Shown here piece by piece: positions 25,333 to 33,390 of a DNA stretch of 55,196 nucleotides (positions are counted from its first letter, which is position 1; the number at the start of each line of letters is the position of its first letter). The translations under genes were made by a program, and so were the position numbers. Below the pieces are notes generated by a model. The model was not told where the DNA came from and ran no database searches. It worked only from the letters and a program-made list of their open reading frames with translations. The DNA is from JBEKYD01 sp049509915 (GTDB lineage Bacteria > Acidobacteriota > Terriglobia > Bryobacterales > Bryobacteraceae), in the NCBI GenBank assembly GCA_049509915.1, contig JBEKZL010000039.1, positions 1 to 55,196 of the forward strand, given 5' to 3'.

Positions 25333-27999
25333 CTAACTCACGTTCAGGGCGATGCTCACGGGCGGGAGTCCTGCCGCGTGCGCGCTGAGCGTAACCGTGC
25401 CGGGTCGTCCCGCGGGGCGCACGATGGCCAGGCACTTGCCGTGAAAAGTCTTCGGCTTCGGGTTTCGGAAACTCTCGACATCCTTCGGATTTGCGCTGCC
25501 CGTAGCCGCCAGCTCACCCGGGCCCGCGATGGCGAATTGGACCGGGACAGCCGCGTCCGGGACCAGGTGGCCGCTGCCATCCAAGACATCGACAGTCACG
25601 TAGGCCAAGTCGCTCCGGGTCCGCCGGATCGTGGTTCGGTCCGCGTTCAGACGCAGCCTGGCCGGACGCCCGGCAGTACGGTACGCCAGCGTGGCGATCT
25701 CAACGCCGTTTTGAAGCGCGATCGCTTTGAGCTCTCCGGCCTCGTAGGGCACCTCGAATTCGGCCGTGAGTTTGGTTTCCGACGAGACCGGCTTTACACC
25801 CAGTTCCTTGCCGTTCAGCAGCAACCTAATTTGATCGCCGGTGGAGTAGGTGCGCACCCGAATCTTCTCCCCTTCAAAACCAGGCCAAGTCCAGCTCTTC
25901 AGTTCGTCGGACCACCCCCACATGCTGAGTTGTTCCTGGCGTCGGTCGGGAACCGGGCGCTGCACGGCCATGGCGAGTTTGTCGAGCCCCCAGAGGACAC
26001 GTTTGTACCAGAATTGAGGCTTCGTCTCGCCGATGATGTCGATGTCGCCGCAGTAGGCGTTAAACCAGGGATAGTCCAAGCTAAGGAAGCCGCTGGTTCC
26101 GGCGGGCATAAAGTCGCCCAAAGGGTTCGCCGGGCCGCCGGCGGGGGGATTCGCGCCAGGAGCCGGCAAGGTAACTCCTGGGGGTAGAAGGTCCGGCGGC
26201 ACATCGAACATGGCCGCCTGGTTCAACTGAGCGCAGCCGATGGCGATTTCGCCCAGATAGTCCATGGCGGTCCAGACAAAATCCCCAATGATGTAGGGAT
26301 GCTTCTCGATCAGCTTCCAGTTTTCAAAAGCTTCGATCGGGAACGACTCGGTGCCCACCATGACGCGTGCCGGTTGGCGCTCGTGGTCGGACTCGTACTG
26401 GCGGCGCATGTAATTGTAGCCGCCCACATCGAGAGATTCGAAGGCGGCATCGAGAGGACCGCGCGCGAAAATCGCATTGATGGCCTCGGTGACCGGGCGG
26501 GTGGGATCGAGTTGCCGCACATAACCGGACATTTGTTTGGCGAGCTCGACACCGCGCGGCGTGGAGAATTCCGGAATCTCGTTGCCGATGCTCCAGAAGA
26601 TCACGCTGGGGTGATTGCGATCGCGCAGCACCATGGCGTCCAGATCGCGACGCCACCAGTCGTCGAAATACAAGTGATAGTCGCGGGCGTTCTTCTGGCG
26701 CTCCCAGGCGTCAAAGGCTTCGTCTAGCACCAGCATGCCCAGCCGGTCGCAGGCGTCGAGAAACGCCGGCGAAGGTGGGTTGTGACTGGTGCGTATGGCG
26801 TTGAACCCGTTTTCTTTCATGAGCTGGACGCGGCGCTCCTCGGCGCGATCGAACGCCGCGGATCCCAGCAAGCCGTTGTCGTGGTGCATGCAGCCGCCGC
26901 GGAGCTTCAACGCTTCGCCGTTGAGGCGCAGCCCGCGCTCGGCATCCACTTCGACTTTCCGAATGCCGAACGGGGTGGAGGTACGGTCCACGACGCGGCC
27001 ATCGGCCATCAGTTCGACGACGGCGTTGTACAGGCGCGGCGCGGCCGTAGACCACAGTTGGGGCGATTTGACGTCGAGGGTCTGCTCCACGGTTACCTCG
27101 CCGCCGGCGGCGACCGGCCGCGACGTGTCATGCGTGGCAGCCGAGGTTCCTTTCGAATCGACCAGCCGGGTGCGGAGCGTAACTTCCCGCGCCGTGTCCC
27201 CCCGATTCTCGACGCGAACGGCGACCATGACAGTGGCGGCCTCCCGCGAGACGGCGGGCGTGGTGACGAATACCCCCCACAGGGGAACGCGCACCTCTCC
27301 GGTAACGCTCATCCAAACATGGCGATAGATGCCGGACCCGGAATACCAGCGGCTGTTGCGCCCTTCGTTGCGCACACGGACGGCGAGAACGTTGCTGCCG
27401 TCGCGGGAGAGATGGGGAGTCAGGTCGAATTCAAATCCGGTGTAGCCGTAGGGATGGTTCCCCAGATGGTGCCCGTTGAGCCACACATCGGCATTCATGT
27501 ACACGCCTTCGAACAGGACGGAGACGCGCCGTCCCGCCGGTATCCCGGCGGCGATGAAGTGCTTGCGATACCAGCCGGTGCCGCCGACAACCCATCCGGT
27601 GTTGCGGCCGCCTTCGCTCCGCTCGCGGTCAAACGGGCCCACGCGCGGAGCCAGAGAGGTGGGTCCCCACAACGCGCCCGCGCCGCTGGTTTCCTCCGGA
27701 CGAGGCGGCAGGTTCTCCACACTGAAATCGTGCGGCAGGTCGACAAGCCGCCAGCGGCGATCGTCGAACTCATTTCGCTCGGCACCGTCGAGATCGCCCC
27801 GGTAAAACCGCCACTCGCCGTCGAACGGTTGGGCGCGCTGGTTGTCGCCGAGGGCGGCCGCCACGGCGCTGGTTTGCTCTTCGGCCACGTTCCCGCCGGC
27901 CGGCAACGCCACCAGGCCCGCGACTACTCGCAAAGCGTCTCGACGGTAAATGCCATCGCTCCCGCCCGCGGCGGGAATACCACTGCGCTTGGACGACAT
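25333..27999 (-). CDS. GH2 beta-galactosidase, exported
   Basis: An 888-residue enzyme from ATG 27999 with RBS GGAGACGAAG. The N-terminus YRRDALRVVAGLVALPAGG looks like a Tat signal. GH2 order is visible: sugar-binding jelly roll (about 55-235), Ig-like domain (about 240-345), then a TIM barrel with SHNPPSPAFLDACDRLG, the acid/base in FWSIGNEIPE and the nucleophile in VGTESFPIEAF. A DUF4982-like domain (LLLNGKELG) and a C-terminal invasin/intimin-like domain (VDVLDGSGHLVPDAAVPVQF) follow. This matches GH2 enzymes of polysaccharide-use loci. Beta-galactosidase is the family default; other beta-glycosides are possible. Confidence 0.92.
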   Translation of the reverse strand: MSSKRSGIPAAGGSDGIYRRDALRVVAGLVALPAGGNVAEEQTSAVAAALGDNQRAQPFDGEWRFYRGDLDGAERNEFDDRRWRLVDLPHDFSVENLPPRPEETSGAGALWGPTSLAPRVGPFDRERSEGGRNTGWVVGGTGWYRKHFIAAGIPAGRRVSVLFEGVYMNADVWLNGHHLGNHPYGYTGFEFDLTPHLSRDGSNVLAVRVRNEGRNSRWYSGSGIYRHVWMSVTGEVRVPLWGVFVTTPAVSREAATVMVAVRVENRGDTAREVTLRTRLVDSKGTSAATHDTSRPVAAGGEVTVEQTLDVKSPQLWSTAAPRLYNAVVELMADGRVVDRTSTPFGIRKVEVDAERGLRLNGEALKLRGGCMHHDNGLLGSAAFDRAEERRVQLMKENGFNAIRTSHNPPSPAFLDACDRLGMLVLDEAFDAWERQKNARDYHLYFDDWWRRDLDAMVLRDRNHPSVIFWSIGNEIPEFSTPRGVELAKQMSGYVRQLDPTRPVTEAINAIFARGPLDAAFESLDVGGYNYMRRQYESDHERQPARVMVGTESFPIEAFENWKLIEKHPYIIGDFVWTAMDYLGEIAIGCAQLNQAAMFDVPPDLLPPGVTLPAPGANPPAGGPANPLGDFMPAGTSGFLSLDYPWFNAYCGDIDIIGETKPQFWYKRVLWGLDKLAMAVQRPVPDRRQEQLSMWGWSDELKSWTWPGFEGEKIRVRTYSTGDQIRLLLNGKELGVKPVSSETKLTAEFEVPYEAGELKAIALQNGVEIATLAYRTAGRPARLRLNADRTTIRRTRSDLAYVTVDVLDGSGHLVPDAAVPVQFAIAGPGELAATGSANPKDVESFRNPKPKTFHGKCLAIVRPAGRPGTVTLSAHAAGLPPVSIALNVS

Positions 28000-28256
28000 G
28001 TCTTCGTCTCCTGTTCGGTGGTATTGTAGCGCCGCGCGGAGCGGCCCCCATCGCGCGAACCTGGATAAACCTCCGGCGGGCCAAAACCGGGCATTTGGAA
28101 GCTTTTGGGACGGCAAGAGTTCGAAGCGGCCGCTTCCTGGGGGGGTGCTACACTTGTTCTTCGTTACGTTCCGTGGTCTTTGCCTGGCAGAGGCGGCGGA
28201 GGCTGGCCCGCAGGCCCGCTGAGCGTACGTTTTTACCAGACTCGGAAAGGGGTGGT

Positions 28257-28965
28257 GTGGGCGGCAAAGAGGATTTTGCGGCGCATGAGGTCAGGGTGTT
28301 TACGTTGCTGGCCAAGGCTGGCTTCTCTCCGGCGACAATCTTCGACATCGGGGCCGGTAATGCTACGTGGTCGGCTTTTATCGCTGGCCTTTTCCCTCAG
28401 GCTGCGTTTCACCTGTTCGAGCCACTCGCCAAACTGTATGCAGGCTTTGCGCAGCTCCTGGAGTTCCAAATGCGGCACCACCCGAGTTTTGTGCTCCATG
28501 AGGTGGCATTAGGAGCGAAATGCAAAGCCGTAACGATGCGCATTCATTCGGACGGATTCAGCAGCACGACCTTGGACATGGGAAAACATCCGGAGTATCA
28601 AACGCGCAGGAGCGTTCCTCAATTCACCCTGGATCGATATGTTCATGATCACGGCTTAGCGCTTCCCGATGTGATCAAACTGGATGTCCAGGGCTCCGAG
28701 GTGGCCGTCCTCAGTCAGGCGAAACGCTGCCTGGAGCGGGCAGAGGTTGTATTTGCCGAGACGTGGTTCACCCGGGGATATGGCCGGCAGACCCCCGCTG
28801 ATAACCGAGTTGGGGGTACTCCTGGATCGCCATGACTTTCACCTTGTCGAGCTTGGCTCGCGGTTTTACGACGGGAATCATCAATTATATGGCTGCGAGG
28901 CATTCTTCCTGAAACGTTCCTTCCTTGAAAGGGTAGCGCCCGCGATGCCCGCCGGACCATGGTAA
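28257..28965 (+). pseudogene. FkbM-family methyltransferase, frameshifted at a C5 run
   Basis: GTG 28257 (spaced 5 bases from AAAGGGG) starts an FkbM-type SAM methyltransferase. It has IFDIGAGNATWSAF (SAM loop), FHLFEPL, the GFSSTTLD segment and DVIKLDVQGSEVAVL near the end. The frame terminates at 28835 with unrelated residues. The true C-terminus (PLITELGVLLDRHDFHLVEL to 28965) is in the next frame. Dropping one C from the run 28792-28796 joins them as QTPLITELG and gives about 236 residues, the usual size. It probably O-methylates a glycan, since three glycosyltransferases follow at once. Sequence error or real mutation cannot be told apart here. Confidence 0.8.
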
Positions 28966-28986
28966 TGCGGAAGGGGAGCACGGCTG

Positions 28987-31332
28987 ATGAATATCCGGGA
29001 CCGGGAGGCTGCTAGCGCCGACAAACCGTGGCAACATGCGGCCGTTGTCGGCGCCGGTTGGATATGCCTCGGCTTCGTGCTGATCTGGATCGTCCGTCGG
29101 GTCTGGGCCGCATTGTTCCTGCCATGGTGGTACAACACCGACGAAGTTGATATCTACTACGAGGTGGTTCGGCAACTGCGGCTCGACCCCTCGCAAACCT
29201 TCTTCGATATTCCCGGAACGCCGTTCATGTCTCTAACCAGCGTTCTGACGGCGCTATGGTGGATTGGGGAGCGGCTGTTCGGCATGACGAGGACAGCCAG
29301 CCCAAGCGACTTCGCATTTGCCAATGTCCAAGGCGTGTTCACCCTGATGCGAATGCTCACCCTGGGTATGTATGTCGGCGCCGTGGCCCTGGCCTACGAC
29401 TTGTTTCGGCGGTGCTCCGGCGCGGTGACCGGAATCGTGGCCGCTGTCCTGTTCGCTTCGCTTAACGTTTTCGTCGCATACAGCTATTTCGTACGCACGG
29501 AAACTCTAGGCCTGGTATTGTGCCTGGCTGCCATTTGGATCGTACTCTATTCGGGGTGGCGGGGTACGCCGGCAATTTATTGGGTCGCGGGTGTACTGGC
29601 GGGAGTGGCGACGGCCGCGCGCTTCCATTTTGCGTTCGTCGGCTTTCCGGTGATCCTGCTCATTTTCTTTCTGCAAGACCGGGCAAGACTGCCGGCTCCC
29701 GAGTGGTCTCGATACAGAGCTTTGTACTGGATATCGGGCGCGCTCGGCGTTCTGGCGATTGCCGGCGGTCTGGAGACTCTGGTCTTCAAGGCGAAGTTAG
29801 TCGCCGCAAGCGGTCTCACCGATACGATGATGCTCACAACCCGGTCGGGGCCGGCGGAGTACGCGGACGCGAAAGCGACGGTCGCGGCGTTGTGGTTTCT
29901 GCTCGGATTCGGATCGGCGGCGATCCTCGCGGCGCACGCATTTCCGCGAGCACGGCGCCGGATTTGGCCGGCGGTCAATCCATTTACTCTACTGGCGACC
30001 CTGGGCTTTGTCGCGGGGTTCGTTCTTTCGCATCCGGAATTCCTGTGGCGCGGCGAATACCAACTCCGGAGCATTCAGTTCTATTCCAATGACACCGACC
30101 CGGGACTCTTGAGGCTCGGGCCGATTACCAGTTGGTGGAAGGTGAGCGCGTACTACTTCACAAGCGCCTTTCCGGAACGCTGGGTGCAGGTGCTCTTCGT
30201 CGCCGGCATCGCGGCGATTCTCTGGCGCCGCCGGCCCGTTGCCCTTGCATTAGCGGGCGGCGCCGCGCTCTGCTTCTGCGCGCAGCCCTTGCACATGAAG
30301 CTCTGGCCGCATCACGTGATCCCCTGGCTGCCGTTGCTTTGTTTTGTGGCGGCTGCGCCCGCGGGACTGGCGGGCTCCTGGCTGATCCAGCGGTTCCACC
30401 ATGGGCGTCTTGCGGCGGTGGCCGCGGTTGTATTGGCGTCGGCCGCGGTGGTCTGGGCGTGCGCGCCAAGGCTGCAACGCGAAGACCGATTCGTTGCCGT
30501 CTCAAAAACGCGCACGGATCGGATTATGGAAATGGACCGCTGGCTGTCGAAGAACGTGCCTCGCGATGCCTATGTTTTGGTATCCTTTAGCGCTCTTAAT
30601 GAGGACGGCGTCCGCGAAATGATCGAAGGCTCGGGCGTACGAGTCCCGGATTTTGTGACGAAACGCCGTAAGGTGCGTATCTGGTGGCTGGAGCGTTCTT
30701 CGGTCGATGGCCACGCAGGAGTTGTCTGTGTCTCGCGTGCGGATATCGCTTACTTCCGCGATGATCTTGAGCGAAAACACCCCGGGTCGACTTACAATCC
30801 GTTCGAGGATCGGGGCTTTCAGTCCATCGCCCGATTCGGCGCCGGCTCCTCGGAGTTGGGGGTGTTCCAGTTCGACCGCCGATCGAAACACCTGGCCTTC
30901 GGCAAGAGCGCCACGCAAAGCAGTACGCTGGGGGGCGGGGACGCCAGCAATGCAGTGGACGGCATGACGGATGGTAATTTCTTTGGCGGCTCCGTATCGC
31001 ACACCAACCCGGAAGCAAATCCCTGGTGGCAGGTTGACCTTGGCGCCCCTGCCACGATCGGTTCCCTCGTGATTTGGAACCGTACGGGTTGCTGCGGCGA
31101 CCGGCTGAAGGACTTCTGGGTCTTCGTTTCCGCCGCACCATTCCAGCCGGACGACAAGCCCGCGAATTTGCAAAACCGCCCGGGAACCTGGCACCGCTTC
31201 CTGAGGGACGTTCCGAGCCCAAGCGTCGAGGTTAGCTTGGGAGCCTTCCGAGGGCGATATGTCCGGATCCAGCTTGGCGGGGAGGGTGTTCTGAGCCTTG
31301 CCGAGGTCGAGGTCCACGGCAACCCGCAATGA
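28987..31332 (+). CDS. Membrane glycosyltransferase (GT-C) with C-terminal discoidin domain
   Basis: A 781-residue protein. The first 550 residues hold about 10-12 hydrophobic helices, with an acidic motif in the first external loop (WYNTDEVDIYYE), typical of GT-C transferases that use lipid-linked sugars. A soluble linker is followed at about 632-781 by an F5/8 type C (discoidin/CBM32-like) domain: LAFGKSATQSSTLGGG, ASNAVDG, TDGNFF, WWQVDLGAPATIGSLVIWNR, RYVRIQLGG. Fusion of this domain to a GT-C enzyme is unusual and suggests periplasmic recognition of the acceptor glycan. The stop overlaps the next gene's ATG by 4 bases. Confidence 0.85.
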   Translation: MNIRDREAASADKPWQHAAVVGAGWICLGFVLIWIVRRVWAALFLPWWYNTDEVDIYYEVVRQLRLDPSQTFFDIPGTPFMSLTSVLTALWWIGERLFGMTRTASPSDFAFANVQGVFTLMRMLTLGMYVGAVALAYDLFRRCSGAVTGIVAAVLFASLNVFVAYSYFVRTETLGLVLCLAAIWIVLYSGWRGTPAIYWVAGVLAGVATAARFHFAFVGFPVILLIFFLQDRARLPAPEWSRYRALYWISGALGVLAIAGGLETLVFKAKLVAASGLTDTMMLTTRSGPAEYADAKATVAALWFLLGFGSAAILAAHAFPRARRRIWPAVNPFTLLATLGFVAGFVLSHPEFLWRGEYQLRSIQFYSNDTDPGLLRLGPITSWWKVSAYYFTSAFPERWVQVLFVAGIAAILWRRRPVALALAGGAALCFCAQPLHMKLWPHHVIPWLPLLCFVAAAPAGLAGSWLIQRFHHGRLAAVAAVVLASAAVVWACAPRLQREDRFVAVSKTRTDRIMEMDRWLSKNVPRDAYVLVSFSALNEDGVREMIEGSGVRVPDFVTKRRKVRIWWLERSSVDGHAGVVCVSRADIAYFRDDLERKHPGSTYNPFEDRGFQSIARFGAGSSELGVFQFDRRSKHLAFGKSATQSSTLGGGDASNAVDGMTDGNFFGGSVSHTNPEANPWWQVDLGAPATIGSLVIWNRTGCCGDRLKDFWVFVSAAPFQPDDKPANLQNRPGTWHRFLRDVPSPSVEVSLGAFRGRYVRIQLGGEGVLSLAEVEVHGNPQ

Positions 31333-33314
31333 ACAGAATAACGAGGCTGTTCCTGATAGTCCCGGTCGGGCTGGTTCTAATCGGCCTATTATTGACCAGC
31401 ATCCATGGAAAATACTATTTCGGTAACAATTTCGATCCCGACTATTGTTATCTCTTTAACGGGCTAAACCTCCTCACCTTTCACATTCCAGGGCACACGG
31501 ACCACCCGGGAACGACGCTGCAGGTGCTTGGGGCAATGGTTTTATTTATCCGGTGGTTGCTTACTGGTCTGTTTGGGCAGTGGCAACTACTGCCGCTGGC
31601 GGTCCTCGGCGATCCGGAATCATACCTCCTGGCGATTAATCTCGCTCTCAACCTAATGGTCGGCGCAGCCATGTATTGGGCGGCCGTGCGCGTGTACCAT
31701 GCCACAAGCTCTATTTGGGCCGCTCTTATTTTTGAACTGAGCGCCTTGCCATTTATGCAGACGCTGATCGCATTAACCAGGGTTTCACCAGAACCGCTAT
31801 TGGTGGCAACCGGCCTCGCCATGGCCGCGCCTCTGGCGCCCGTTCTCATGGGGACGTCCGAGCGGGAGACGTCTCGTTCGGCGATCGTTGCCGGAAGTAT
31901 TTTCGGATTTGGCATGGTCACGAAGATCACGTTTCTGCCCTGGCTTGCCGTGGTTTTCCTGTATTCGAAAAGGCGGGATAAGATTCGTTTCGCTCTCGCC
32001 GGGGCAGCATCGACCGCGCTTCTGCTGGTGCCGATCTATCCTCGATTCCCGATCATGATCCAGTGGTTCATTGCCCTGTTGCTTCATACCGAGCGCTATG
32101 GCAAGGGCGCGGTGGGCGTTCCCTCGACGGGTACGCTGCTCCGCAACGTGGCGGCGCAGGCTCGCGACGAACCTTTCTTATTTTTCCTTTTGGGTATCTA
32201 CGGCTGCCTGCTCTTCGCCGCGTTGCTGCGGTCCGACGGTCTGGCTCCGTTACGGCGAGTCCTATGGGTTGCATGTGCCGCCATAGGCTTAGAGGTGTTT
32301 ATGGTTGCCAAGCACCCGGCACCGCAGTACATCGTACCCGTGCTGGTGCTGCCGGCTTTAGTGAATTCGATGTTGTTTGCGCATTCGATTCGCTCCATCG
32401 AGCAGGAGAGCGTCAGGCGCGCTCTTGCTATCGGAGTCACGTTGGTAACCGCGGGTGGTGTCTTTCTGGCGGCCAACCAGTTGCGTGTCTGGGTGGCCGG
32501 CAGCGAAGCGTACGTCGAACAGGTCGGCGGACTGGGGGAAAAAGGCCGCGCCCTGCGGGGATGCCAGTTTATTGGAATGTATCGGTCGTCGCTGCCGGAG
32601 TACGCGCTCGCTTTCGGGGACGATTTTGCCGCGGGCGGGCAGCGGCAGGCAGTTCACGAATTGCACCCGGATTTGGTGGCCTTCAATGTATTCTCGGGGC
32701 AATTCGTTTCGTCTAAATCCGAAGACAGGCTGGCATTTGTAAGAGAGAAGTTGCGCAACGGGGGCTGTCTGATTCTGCAGGGCACGCGGCTGGATCCATC
32801 TAGCCGCGCGGCCATGAGCAACATTACCTTGGCGGAAGTCGGGAGCGGCGCGGGGGAAGTTCTCTACCGGCTGAGGCTCGATGCCAACGCTCCGGAACCC
32901 TTAATGGCTAGCCCGGCGTTTCCGGAGGGCACCATCGTGCATGAAGCCGAAGACCTCTTTGGCGGCAATGTGGTTGTCGACAGGGATCACTGGGGCGTAG
33001 GTATTGGCGTCATCACGACACCGAAGTCGTCGGGATACGCCGAGTACCGGATTCGGGTGCCCATTGGCGCGAGCTATGACGTATACATTCGTTATGCCTC
33101 TGAAGTTGGACGCCCGCTTGTGCTGTCGGTGAACGGGAAGACGATCACGGACAAGGCGTGTGCCGAGCCCACCGGTGGATATGAGCCCAAAGATCAGCTT
33201 TGGCAGAAGGTCGGGACTGTGCAGTTCGCGGCCGGAGAGAACTCGGTTCGCCTGGAACGGACGGGGCCGTTTCCTCATGTCGACAAGTTAGCCTTTGCTC
33301 CAGTTTCCCCGTAG
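31329..33314 (+). CDS. Membrane glycosyltransferase (GT-C) with C-terminal CBM-like domain
   Basis: A 661-residue paralogue of its neighbours. About 10 membrane helices cover residues 5-400. The first external loop carries FDPDYCYLFNGLNLL and HTDHPGTTLQVLG, shared in form with the third transferase. Residues about 533-661 form a beta-rich domain beginning IVHEAEDLFGG and including SSGYAEYRIRVPIGASYDVY and LERTGPFPHVDKLAF. These features resemble CBM6/CBM35-like modules rather than discoidin. The role is presumably sugar transfer on the outer face of the inner membrane. The ATG overlaps the preceding stop (ATGA). Confidence 0.82.
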   Translation: MNRITRLFLIVPVGLVLIGLLLTSIHGKYYFGNNFDPDYCYLFNGLNLLTFHIPGHTDHPGTTLQVLGAMVLFIRWLLTGLFGQWQLLPLAVLGDPESYLLAINLALNLMVGAAMYWAAVRVYHATSSIWAALIFELSALPFMQTLIALTRVSPEPLLVATGLAMAAPLAPVLMGTSERETSRSAIVAGSIFGFGMVTKITFLPWLAVVFLYSKRRDKIRFALAGAASTALLLVPIYPRFPIMIQWFIALLLHTERYGKGAVGVPSTGTLLRNVAAQARDEPFLFFLLGIYGCLLFAALLRSDGLAPLRRVLWVACAAIGLEVFMVAKHPAPQYIVPVLVLPALVNSMLFAHSIRSIEQESVRRALAIGVTLVTAGGVFLAANQLRVWVAGSEAYVEQVGGLGEKGRALRGCQFIGMYRSSLPEYALAFGDDFAAGGQRQAVHELHPDLVAFNVFSGQFVSSKSEDRLAFVREKLRNGGCLILQGTRLDPSSRAAMSNITLAEVGSGAGEVLYRLRLDANAPEPLMASPAFPEGTIVHEAEDLFGGNVVVDRDHWGVGIGVITTPKSSGYAEYRIRVPIGASYDVYIRYASEVGRPLVLSVNGKTITDKACAEPTGGYEPKDQLWQKVGTVQFAAGENSVRLERTGPFPHVDKLAFAPVSP

Positions 33315-33390
33315 AACGCCGGCCAGATACCCGGAAACCAGGGCTGCCCGTCACGCTACAATGTTTGGTCGCCATCTGGCGATTTCCCGA

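Noticed and set aside
26782..28029. 415-aa plus-strand ORF opposite the GH2 gene
   Set aside because: Antisense shadow without a domain.
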